A DNA stretch of 64,000 nucleotides from Pseudalkalibacillus sp045920555. Lineage in GTDB: Bacteria > Bacillota > Bacilli > Bacillales > Fictibacillaceae. Under the pieces are notes generated by a model that was not told where the DNA came from, ran no database searches, and was given only the letters and a program-made list of their open reading frames with translations. The translations under genes and the position numbers were made by a program. Each line of letters starts with the position of its first letter. The first letter of the stretch is position 1. The stretch lies in NCBI RefSeq assembly GCF_045920555.1, contig NZ_CP174509.1, forward strand, positions 4,030,001-4,094,000, given 5' to 3'. Shown here piece after piece: positions 44,342-51,915 of the stretch.

Positions 44342-44691
44342 CGAAATTCACTCCCTTTCCGCGGGCGATCCGCAAGCCTCTCGCTCACTTGCACAGGGAT
44401 CTCAACACAAAAATGAAATCATTTTCGTGTCTGCGATAAGAATCCATAGAAGCTTTCCTTATGCTGGCTTCGTCGTTCACCACAAGAACCACGGAATTAA
44501 TTTACATCCTTGTAGTTTTGCGCCGAGTAACCGCAGGCTCAGGACGTACTTGTACAGGATGTACTGACTTCGACGTTCACCACAGGACGTGGTGGTATTT
44601 AGTCGAAGTTCATTATTATACTCAGAGATCCTTAAATCGCTGCGGGGTCTCGCCTGGCTCGCTTTTCCCGCTGGAGTGTCGTAAATTTCGC
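44342..44691 (+). repeat. Dispersed modular repeat, copy C (full form)
   Basis: Starts CGAAATTCACTCCCTTTCCG and ends CTGGAGTGTCGTAAATTTCG, so the ends are imperfect inverted repeats. Inside, in order: GGGCGATCCGCAAGCCTC; hairpin ACACAAAAATGA / TCATTTTCGTGT; GAAGCTTTCCTTATGCTGGC; CTTCGTCGTTCACCACAAG; TTTTGCGCCGAGTAACCGCA; ACTTGTACAGGATGTACTGA; hairpin CTTCGACGTTCACCAC / GTGGTGG-GTCGAAG (44568-44608); GCTGCGGGGTCTCGCCTGGC. An 82-codon open frame across it on the minus strand is not supported as a gene. Confidence 0.88.
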
Positions 44692-44763
44692 TTAAAGTGA
44701 TCACTTTGTAAAAAGTCACGTCCAATACGACGGTATATCATTTGTTGGGTTTTTAAACTTCCT

Positions 44764-44841
44764 CTAAAAAAAGAGGTAGATCACCCCTGCCAGAATGAAC
44801 AACCCGCAACAAACCAACAGGACCTTCCATAATGTTTCCAT
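44764..44841 (-). CDS. 25-residue single-span membrane peptide
   Basis: Not recognised as a known gene. An ATG at 44841 follows AGGTGAAAAGAT and opens 25 codons, METLWKVLL then VCCGLFILAGVIYLFF, ended by TAG. Residues 4-25 are one hydrophobic helix with a charged residue (Lys 6) near the N-terminal end. It begins 11 bases after the DUF350 protein gene stops, so the two would be on one mRNA. A CCTCT/AGAGG hairpin overlaps the stop. Small membrane peptides coded next to larger membrane proteins often adjust their stability, but nothing here proves expression. Confidence 0.55.
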   Translation of the reverse strand: METLWKVLLVCCGLFILAGVIYLFF

Positions 44842-44851
44842 ATCTTTTCAC

Positions 44852-45259
44852 CTATCCGATTCCACTGCCAATCACAAATGATAATCCAATCGAAATGATC
44901 ATGGAAATCAGACCGACAGCTCTATTATCCTTTTGAATTTCATCATCAATACGAAAGCGGGGCGTAAGAAATTCGAATATGAAATATCCGATCAACATCA
45001 ATAAAAATCCATATGCACCCCAGACCATCATATCAACGATTGTATCGTTATGCTCAATCGAGTAGCGGAATATGTTGGCTATCCCGAATATTTTTCCTCC
45101 AGTAGCCATTGCAACTGAGAGATTCCCTTTACTGATCTCTTCCCAGTTTTTATACTTTGTTACGACCTCAAAAACAGCTAAGAATACAACTAAACTTAAA
45201 ACTACTACACTATAATTTGCTACGGTTTCAATGTAAGGATTCGTCAACCAACTACCCAT
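44852..45259 (-). CDS. yshE: DUF350 membrane protein (YshE-like)
   Basis: A 135-residue protein with four hydrophobic helices (about 10-32, 40-60, 72-95, 112-135). The DUF350 pattern is seen in SVAMATGGKIFGIANIFRYSI (helix 2, with the conserved Ala/Gly stretch) and the C-terminal LISMIISIGLSFVIGSGI. Function unknown. I start it at the ATG at 45259, behind GGGGGCGG; a GTG four codons upstream (45271) lies nearer mutS2. It follows mutS2 as in B. subtilis. Confidence 0.85.
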   Translation of the reverse strand: MGSWLTNPYIETVANYSVVVLSLVVFLAVFEVVTKYKNWEEISKGNLSVAMATGGKIFGIANIFRYSIEHNDTIVDMMVWGAYGFLLMLIGYFIFEFLTPRFRIDDEIQKDNRAVGLISMIISIGLSFVIGSGIG

Positions 45260-45274
45260 TTCCGCCCCCACTTT

Positions 45275-47632
45275 CTATTTCAACCCAACAATCGTTACAC
45301 CGCTTCCGCCTTCACCTGCAGAACCTAATCGAGTCGATTTCACATTCGGATGCTCCTTGAGCAAGGATTGGACCCCTTTCCTTAGAGCTCCGGTCCCTTT
45401 CCCGTGGATGATTGAAACCTGTGGATATCCAGCCAACAGAGATTCATCCAAAAATTTATCAACTGTACGAAGTGCGTTTTCATAACGTTCGCCTCGTAAG
45501 TCCAATTCTGGTTTTGTTACAGATGAGCCTTCTACTTTTACGAATGGTTTAGGTTCACGTTTCTTTTCTGTTTTGATCGGCTCCAGCTCGTTCGCTTTAA
45601 CCGTCATTTTCATGATCCCGATTTGGACTTGATATTCATCAGTGCCGACTTTTTCAACAATATGGCCTTTCTGATTCACACTCAACACTTTCACTTCTTG
45701 GCCAGGTATAAGGTTGTCCAGTGTTTTCTTCGTTGGCCTTACTTGCTTTTTCGTTTTCGAATCGAAGTCCGGTATCGCTTCGTCTAAACGTTTTTGTGCT
45801 TCAATCAACTTGTGCTCTTTCACATTACCATATTCTTTCTGGTAAGCTCGGAGCTCTTTTAAAATAGCATCGGCTTCTTTACGTGCTTTTTCCACCGATT
45901 GCTGAGCTTCTTGTTCAGCTTTTGTAAACAGCTTTTCTTTGAAATGTTCGAATTCATCTAACTTTTTCTCTAAATCCTTTTTCAATGCTTCAGCTTCATC
46001 GTGGAGATCTGTTGCTATCGACCGTTCACGTTCTGCTTTTTTCTGAGCATCTTCCAAGGATGCGATCATAACATCGATTTTATTGTTGTCTGCACTGATA
46101 TGGCCACGAGCATTCTCAATAATCTTCTCATCCAACCCGATTCGTCTCGAAATCTCAAAAGCATTACTCCGTCCCGGTACGCCGATCAATAAACGATACG
46201 TTGGGCGTAATGTCTCCACATCAAATTCAACGCTCGCATTCATCACACCAGTCCGGTTGTATGCATAGGCTTTCAACTCACTATAGTGGGTAGTGGCGAC
46301 AACTTTTGCCCCGCGTTCATTCACATAATCCAGTATAGAGATGGCGAGGGCAGCTCCCTCTGTAGGATCCGTTCCTGCTCCTAATTCATCAAAAAGAACA
46401 AGGGACTTGAAATTCACTTTGTCCAAAATGTTTACAATGTTGGTCATATGTGAAGAGAACGTACTCAAGCTTTGTTCAATCGATTGTTCGTCCCCGATAT
46501 CTGCATAGATCGCCTCGAAGACCGTTACCTCAGATTCTTCTTCTGTCGGTATTTGTAAGCCGGATTGAACCATCAATGACAGAAGGCCGATCGTCTTAAT
46601 TGTTACCGTCTTCCCGCCGGTGTTGGGACCGGTGATCACAAGAGCGTTATACTCACCGCCTAATTCAACATCGATCGGCACAACTTCTTCAGCTGGAATG
46701 AGAGGATGGCGTGCATGTTTCAAGCGGATATACTCTTTGTCATTCAAAATCGGCTTCGTCGCTTTGATTGAATGTCCATAACGAGCTTTTGCAATGATGA
46801 AGTCAATCTCAGCAAGGACGTTAACATTATGAGTAAGGAAGGTTGATACTTCAGCAACCGTTTCTGTCAAAGCTTTTAAAATCCGTTGGATCTCTTGATA
46901 CTCCTTACTCTTTGCTTCTTTCAACTGGTTGTTGATCGTCACAACTGCCTGTGGCTCGATGAACAATGTGGCTCCTGAAGCGGATTGATCGTGGACCATT
47001 CCACCGAATGCTGAACGGTACTCTTGTTTGACTGGGATGACATAGCGGTCATTCCTGATTGTCACGATTGCATCAGATAGCATCTTTTGGGACTTTGAAG
47101 AACGGATGATCGATTCCAATTTTTCGCGGATTCGAGACTCATAGCTTCTTAACTGCTGACGGATCGTCCTTAGGGCTGGACTTGCAGAATCCATTACATA
47201 CCCCTGATCGTCAATGCAATCTTTGATTTTAGTTTCGACCTCCATCAAGGGGTCGATCTGCTCAACAAGGTCTTGCAAGATCGGCAGTTCGATTTCCTCA
47301 TCAAGAATGCTTTCTATAAATCGTTTGAACCTTCTTCCCCCATAAATGGTTGTTGAAATATCAACCAATTCTTCTGGATTGAGTATACCCCCGATCTCAC
47401 TTCGTTTGACAGAAGCACGTATGTCACGTATTCCTCCTAACGGCACATTCCCTTTCAACCGAAGAACCTGTACACCTTCATCTGTACTGCTTTGTTGATG
47501 AGCTACATCTTCAAAATTCGTCCATGGTACCAATTCGCTGATCTTTTCTTTTCCTAAGGAGGAGGAGACATGCTCGAGTAGTTGCTCTTTAATCTTTGTA
47601 TATTCTAAAACTCTTAATATTCGTTCGTTCAC
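45275..47632 (-). CDS. mutS2: MutS2 (ribosome quality control/DNA-structure ATPase)
   Basis: A 785-residue MutS-family ATPase without the mismatch-recognition domain. Recent work ties it to splitting collided ribosomes; older work to suppressing recombination. The core and lever helices occupy about 1-320; Walker A is GPNTGGKTVTIKT (about 335), Walker B LVLFDELGAGTDPTEG, then TTHYSELKAYA. A long coiled coil follows (about 510-640), a KOW-like segment, and the C-terminal Smr nuclease domain (LDLRGERYENAL and IIHGKGTGALRKG). The start is a GTG at 47632 behind AGGAGG. It sits 26 bp after polX. Confidence 0.96.
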   Translation of the reverse strand: MNERILRVLEYTKIKEQLLEHVSSSLGKEKISELVPWTNFEDVAHQQSSTDEGVQVLRLKGNVPLGGIRDIRASVKRSEIGGILNPEELVDISTTIYGGRRFKRFIESILDEEIELPILQDLVEQIDPLMEVETKIKDCIDDQGYVMDSASPALRTIRQQLRSYESRIREKLESIIRSSKSQKMLSDAIVTIRNDRYVIPVKQEYRSAFGGMVHDQSASGATLFIEPQAVVTINNQLKEAKSKEYQEIQRILKALTETVAEVSTFLTHNVNVLAEIDFIIAKARYGHSIKATKPILNDKEYIRLKHARHPLIPAEEVVPIDVELGGEYNALVITGPNTGGKTVTIKTIGLLSLMVQSGLQIPTEEESEVTVFEAIYADIGDEQSIEQSLSTFSSHMTNIVNILDKVNFKSLVLFDELGAGTDPTEGAALAISILDYVNERGAKVVATTHYSELKAYAYNRTGVMNASVEFDVETLRPTYRLLIGVPGRSNAFEISRRIGLDEKIIENARGHISADNNKIDVMIASLEDAQKKAERERSIATDLHDEAEALKKDLEKKLDEFEHFKEKLFTKAEQEAQQSVEKARKEADAILKELRAYQKEYGNVKEHKLIEAQKRLDEAIPDFDSKTKKQVRPTKKTLDNLIPGQEVKVLSVNQKGHIVEKVGTDEYQVQIGIMKMTVKANELEPIKTEKKREPKPFVKVEGSSVTKPELDLRGERYENALRTVDKFLDESLLAGYPQVSIIHGKGTGALRKGVQSLLKEHPNVKSTRLGSAGEGGSGVTIVGLK

Positions 47633-47658
47633 TTGAAAGCCTCCTGTTAACAGTTCAC

Positions 47659-49371
47659 TTACTTATGCCGGTCTAAGAAAGTACGAAACTCTTCCAAACT
47701 ATAAGCGTTCAAGACATTCTCTTTCCGCAATAACGCTTGTTGACCGACACAGACACCGATATCCATATGTTCAAGGGTCTCCCTGACATGGGCATCTGTA
47801 TTGATTGACAGCTTTACACCTTGTTCCTCGGCTTTTTCCAACCATTTCGGTGCCAAATCCAACCGGTTAGGGTTTGCATTCAATTCTAACGCTGTGTTCG
47901 TTTCTGCTGCCATTTCAATTAATCGTTCAAAATCCACTGCATAACCTTTACGGCGTCCAATGATTCTTCCAGTAGGATGAGCAATCAGATCGACATGCGG
48001 ATTATTGAATGCCGTTTCGAAACGTTTCATAATTTTCTCTTCACTTTGCGAAAAAGATGAATGGATCGACGCAATAACAAAGTCAAGTTCGGCTAAAACC
48101 GCATCTTCATAATCTAAAGATCCATCAGGTAAAATATCCATCTCTATCCCGGATAAAATCGTAAAGTCATCCCACTTTTCATTCACTCGTCTGATTTCTG
48201 CTTGTTGTTCTTTGATTCGCTCTGGCGTCAAGCCATTCGCAACACGTAAAAATTGAGAATGGTCCGTTATGACAATATAGCTATATCCTCTACTTCGTGC
48301 AGCCTCAGCCATCTCTACAATCGAATTCGCACCATCACTCCACGTCGTATGCATGTGGAGATCACTCTTTATATCTTCTTGCTTCAGATAGTCGACTTTG
48401 TTTTTAAAAAGTTCAAGCTCATTTCTCCCTTGCCGAACTTGTGGAGGGATGAATTCCAACCCAAAATGGTTAAAAAACGCTTCCTCGCTTTCAAAAGTCT
48501 TGATCTCTCCAGACTCTGTGTCTTCTACACCATATTCACTTAATTTTTCAGATCGTTCCTTTGCGAGCTGGCGCATCTTGATGTTGTGTTCTTTGGAACC
48601 TGTAAAATAATGCAGTGCACTCGCAAACGCTTCAGGTTTCACAAGACGGAAGTCGACTGAAATATCATAATCATACGTGATGACGACAGACACTTTTGTC
48701 GATCCTGATGCAATGACCTGTGTCACGTTTTCAAGCTTTTCGAGCTCCGGAGCGATTTTATCAGGGGTATTTGTGCCAATAAGGAAATCGATATCCTTGA
48801 TCGTCTCGCTAAAACGCCGTAAACTTCCTGCCCGTGAATAACGCTCGATGCCATCAAGTGTGGAGAGTTGTTCTTCTATTCTTTCAGCGATCGGCAACAT
48901 CATCGCAATCGGTAGACGTTCAGGTCGTTTTCCGAAGTCTTCAATAGCTGCAAGGATCTTTTCCTCTGTTTTCTTCCCGAACCCCTGCATTTTTTGGACT
49001 CGATTCTGTTCACATACTTTTTTTAAGGATTGAATATCCGTGACTCCAAGTTCATGGTAAAGCTTTGCAATCTTCTTGCCTCCTAGGCCTGGCAAGTGGA
49101 CCAAGCTAAGCAAGCCTGCTGGCAATTCTTCCTTCAACTCTTCCAAAAGGGATGATTCACCGGTTTCCAAGATCTCTTCAATCACCGATAAAGTGCCTTT
49201 TCCAATGCCTTTGATTTTCGAAAGGTCGTCCATTTCAGAGATCGTCCTTGAATCACTTTCCAACGCCTGGGCGGCTCTTCGATAGGCTGATACTTTAAAA
49301 CTATTTTCCCCTTTTATTTCCATATAAAGAGCAATCTGCTCCAATATCCTGACAATTTGCTTTTTATTCAC
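47659..49371 (-). CDS. polX: DNA polymerase/3'-5' exonuclease PolX
   Basis: A gap-filling repair polymerase of family X with a PHP exonuclease, 570 residues, GTG start behind GGAGGGG. HhH motifs are at about 50 (LSKIKGIGKGTLSVIEEI) and 90 (LVHLPGLGGKKIAKLYHELG). The nucleotidyl transferase shows GSLRRFSETIKDIDFLIG with catalytic Asp residues (about 195) and the partner DYDISVDFRLV. The PHP domain is about 335-570 (SDLHMHTTWSDGANS, VITDHSQ, NANPNRLDLAPKW, SINTDAHV). The order zapA-cvpA-polX-mutS2 is as in B. subtilis, but repeat copy D separates cvpA from polX here. Confidence 0.96.
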   Translation of the reverse strand: MNKKQIVRILEQIALYMEIKGENSFKVSAYRRAAQALESDSRTISEMDDLSKIKGIGKGTLSVIEEILETGESSLLEELKEELPAGLLSLVHLPGLGGKKIAKLYHELGVTDIQSLKKVCEQNRVQKMQGFGKKTEEKILAAIEDFGKRPERLPIAMMLPIAERIEEQLSTLDGIERYSRAGSLRRFSETIKDIDFLIGTNTPDKIAPELEKLENVTQVIASGSTKVSVVITYDYDISVDFRLVKPEAFASALHYFTGSKEHNIKMRQLAKERSEKLSEYGVEDTESGEIKTFESEEAFFNHFGLEFIPPQVRQGRNELELFKNKVDYLKQEDIKSDLHMHTTWSDGANSIVEMAEAARSRGYSYIVITDHSQFLRVANGLTPERIKEQQAEIRRVNEKWDDFTILSGIEMDILPDGSLDYEDAVLAELDFVIASIHSSFSQSEEKIMKRFETAFNNPHVDLIAHPTGRIIGRRKGYAVDFERLIEMAAETNTALELNANPNRLDLAPKWLEKAEEQGVKLSINTDAHVRETLEHMDIGVCVGQQALLRKENVLNAYSLEEFRTFLDRHK

Positions 49372-49470
49372 CAGATGACCCCTCCTTTGCTTGATTTATC
49401 AAAGGCTGTTTTCTAAAAGTTTGTTCCTAATGAATACTGATAAGGAGATGAATGAAAGTCTATAGAAATG

Positions 49471-49691
49471 GAAATATGCGAGACTCCTGCGGGATAGCAA
49501 GCTAAGCGAGACCCCGCACTCTTTAAAAAGGATCTTCGACTAAAAACCACCTGTGGTGACGTCGAAGCCAGCATAAGGAAAGCTTCTTAGAAATCTCATC
49601 GCAGACACGAAAATGATTTCATTTTTGTGTTGACATCCGTGTGCAAGTGAGGGAGGCTTGCAAATTGTCCGCGGAAAGCGAATATATTTCC
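49471..49691 (-). repeat. Dispersed modular repeat, copy D (short form)
   Basis: Inverse orientation. The plus strand has GCGAGACTCCTGCGGGATAG, a second GCGAGACCCCGCA, GGATCTTCGACTAAAAACCAC, then directly GTCGAAGCCAGCATAAGGAA, ACACGAAAATGATTTC / ATTTTTGTGT and GGAGGCTTGCAAATTGTCCG. The GCGCCGAGTAACC part of copies C and E is missing. Confidence 0.85.
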
Positions 49692-49751
49692 AATTTGTAA
49701 AAAACAACAATCTATACGAATACAGCCTTACAAAAAAGCTGGAATGTAGAA

Positions 49752-49782
49752 AAAGGGCGTGACTCAAAGTGTCAGCCCCTTT
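49752..49782 (-). terminator. cvpA terminator
   Basis: AAAGGG...TGAC / GTCA...CCCTTT stem with a two-base internal mismatch, followed by TTCTAC on the minus strand. Confidence 0.72.
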
Positions 49783-49790
49783 ACTCTTAG

Positions 49791-50339
49791 TTAAATCTTT
49801 GTATTGATTTCAGCAATCCACATGCTTTTTATTTTTTCAGAAAAAACTGGCGTGTGTTCTACCATTGCTTTAGCAACGACAGAATCTCCCATGGCTGTTT
49901 GTATCGATGTGAGCGGAACAAGAGCAGCAATGTACAAGAAAAGGAAGATGACCAAATATACCTCCACAAAGCCAAGGACGCCTCCTAACCAGCCATTGAT
50001 CGTCCTCAATATAGGAAGATCTGCAAGGAAGTCTAACATCGATCCTAGAATTTGCAGAATTATTTTCGTTGCAAAGAACAGCATTGCAAATGCAATTGCC
50101 CGATAATACGCATCTTCTAAAAATCCAGCATTCATGAATATTGCAAGGCTGCTTTCCTCTGATACTGTTGGATAAGGAATCCATAGCCTTAATTTAGGAG
50201 CCAACTCATCGAAATAAAGATAAGCAACGATAAAAGCAGCGATGAACCCAGTCAAGTGAACAAGCTGCAGAATCAATCCCCTTCTTAACCCGACGAGAAA
50301 GCCGACCACCAATACCCCTATTAAAATCAAATCAATCAT
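49791..50339 (-). CDS. CvpA-family membrane protein (YshB)
   Basis: A 182-residue protein with four hydrophobic segments (about 4-24, 28-48, 78-100, 115-140). CvpA family features are VGFLVGLRRGLILQLVHLTG at the N-terminus and LRTINGWLGGVLGFVEVYLV (about 108-127). The family was named after colicin V production; the role in Bacillus is not settled. The start lies 3 bp after the zapA stop, so they are coupled. It corresponds to B. subtilis yshB by position. Confidence 0.9.
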   Translation of the reverse strand: MIDLILIGVLVVGFLVGLRRGLILQLVHLTGFIAAFIVAYLYFDELAPKLRLWIPYPTVSEESSLAIFMNAGFLEDAYYRAIAFAMLFFATKIILQILGSMLDFLADLPILRTINGWLGGVLGFVEVYLVIFLFLYIAALVPLTSIQTAMGDSVVAKAMVEHTPVFSEKIKSMWIAEINTKI

Positions 50340-50342
50340 TTG

Positions 50343-50588
50343 TTATTCCTCTTTCTGTTTCTCTAATTGTCTGACACGTTCCTGTAATTTCAAATAGTCG
50401 CTCGTAATATTTACGGATGTAAGAACAGCTAATTGTTTAGCATCGAGATTATTGCTTTGATGTCGAATCTCTCTCATTTTTTTATCGACAATTGATGCTA
50501 CTCTATTGACATGTCCTGGGTCCTCTTCACCAACAATAGTGTATTGCTGACCATAAATATGTACAATTGTTCGATTACCGTTAGACAC
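50343..50588 (-). CDS. zapA: Cell division protein ZapA
   Basis: It cross-links FtsZ filaments at the division ring. The start is the GTG at 50588 (MSNGNRTIVHIYGQQYTIVG), seven bases after AGGAGG; a TTG two codons upstream is too near the ribosome site. It has 81 residues: a globular head (1-50) and a C-terminal coiled coil (KLAVLTSVNI is KQLAVLTSVNI here, then DYLKLQERVRQLEKQKEE). It is the first gene of zapA-cvpA and divergent from rnhC. Confidence 0.94.
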   Translation of the reverse strand: MSNGNRTIVHIYGQQYTIVGEEDPGHVNRVASIVDKKMREIRHQSNNLDAKQLAVLTSVNITSDYLKLQERVRQLEKQKEE

Positions 50589-50848
50589 CCACAAGCCTCC
50601 TAACTCGAAAATAACTATTCATTATATTAACACGAACTACTGAGAATGGGAATAATGAGACTCCACGGTTTTACATATTATTACAAACGATAATCCTTCC
50701 ATTTTATTTTACTGAATATGTGAATATGATTTCAACCTATTTTCTATTCGCGTGCCCCGGCTGCCTCCGTTATAATTGTGTTAGACTAATCTATCTGTTA
50801 CATTGATGTATGTTTTATAATTTTATAGGAACGAAGGTGAACCATACA
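50589..50848. other. Divergent region zapA/rnhC
   Basis: 260 bp. A TATAAT lies on the plus strand near 50771 ahead of rnhC without a good -35. No other feature was recognised. Confidence 0.4.
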
Positions 50849-51799
50849 ATGTCTCATGCTGTACTGAAATTGAATCAAGCACAAATCAATAAAATTAAAA
50901 ATGAATATCAACCCTACATACAATCGAACGTTCCCCAAGGCGGATTATTCGTTGCAAAAGTGGAAGGCTGTACGATTACCGCCTACAAGTCAGGAAAAAT
51001 CCTTTTCCAGGGACCGGCTGCCGAGCAAGAATCCTCTCGTTGGGGTAAAGAAGAAACAAGTTCAAGCGTTCCAGGAAAAGCCAAGGGGCGAAAAAAACAC
51101 GCATACCTACCACCTGAAAATGTCGGCTCAATGTCCCTGATCGGTTCAGATGAGGTTGGTACAGGGGATTTCTTCGGACCGATTACAGTCGTAGCTGCTT
51201 TTGTATCAAAGGAACAACTTACGCTTGTAAAAGAACTGGGTGTAAAGGATTCGAAGCTTTTGAAGGATCCACAAATCATCGAAATCGCAAAAGACCTGAT
51301 TCAATGCATTCCTTATAGTCTATTGGTGCTCGATAATCCCAAATACAATGAACTGCAGAGTAAAGGGATGTCTCAAGGAAAGATGAAGGCAATGCTCCAT
51401 CAGAAGGCGATCGGTAACGTACTTTCAAAAGTATCAAATTCTGCTGCTGTGGAAGGTGTTTTGATCGATCAATTTTGCGAGCCTCCTGTTTATTTCAAAC
51501 ATACGAATTCACAGCCGGGTATAAATCCACCATTCTTTTTCGAAACAAAAGCGGAAGCGCTCCACCTCTCTGTCGCAGCAGCTTCCATCATCGCCCGTTA
51601 TGCTTTCCTTAACAAAATGGATGAGTTATCCGATTCTATCGGATTTCCACTACCCAAAGGAGCCGGTCCTCTTGTTGATGAAGCCGCTGCCAGGGTCATT
51701 TTCAAACACGGAGTGGAAGGATTGAAAAAAGTGAGTAAAGCCCATTTCGCCAATACCCAAAAAGCGAAGAGACTTGCGCAACAGAAGCGGAAAGGCTGA
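50849..51799 (+). CDS. rnhC: Ribonuclease HIII
   Basis: Cuts the RNA strand of RNA-DNA hybrids. I start it at the ATG at 50849 (MSHAVLKLNQAQINKIKNEY) behind AAGGTGA; the open frame begins 13 codons earlier without a ribosome site. It has 316 residues. The N-terminal TBP-like substrate domain (about 1-85) ends in the GKILFQGPAAEQESSRWG phrase typical of HIII, and the nuclease has IGSDEVGTGDFFGP with the metal Asp/Glu (about 98), GVKDSKLLKD, a later VLIDQF with Asp, and ALHLSVAAASIIARY. It lies alone on the plus strand, convergent with pheT. Confidence 0.96.
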   Translation: MSHAVLKLNQAQINKIKNEYQPYIQSNVPQGGLFVAKVEGCTITAYKSGKILFQGPAAEQESSRWGKEETSSSVPGKAKGRKKHAYLPPENVGSMSLIGSDEVGTGDFFGPITVVAAFVSKEQLTLVKELGVKDSKLLKDPQIIEIAKDLIQCIPYSLLVLDNPKYNELQSKGMSQGKMKAMLHQKAIGNVLSKVSNSAAVEGVLIDQFCEPPVYFKHTNSQPGINPPFFFETKAEALHLSVAAASIIARYAFLNKMDELSDSIGFPLPKGAGPLVDEAAARVIFKHGVEGLKKVSKAHFANTQKAKRLAQQKRKG

Positions 51800-51882
51800 A
51801 TTGAGAGCTTTACCATAGGTGTTCTTTGAAAGGTATTATCTATTATCTTTAAAAAAACGACTCCCATAAAAAATAAATCAGG

Positions 51883-51911
51883 GTAGACGCCATCTGGTGT
51901 CTACCCTTTTT
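51883..51911. terminator. Bidirectional terminator between rnhC and pheT
   Basis: AGGGTAGAC / GTCTACCCT with a CCA/TGG inner stem; T run on the plus side (CCCTTTTTC) and A-rich left side. Confidence 0.87.
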
Positions 51912-51915
51912 CATA

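Noticed and set aside
44477..44725. 82-codon minus-strand open frame in repeat copy C
   Set aside because: It resembles the 110-codon frame at 62272-62604 only because both lie in the same DNA repeat. The short copies break it, there is no ribosome site, and the palindromes explain the open frame.
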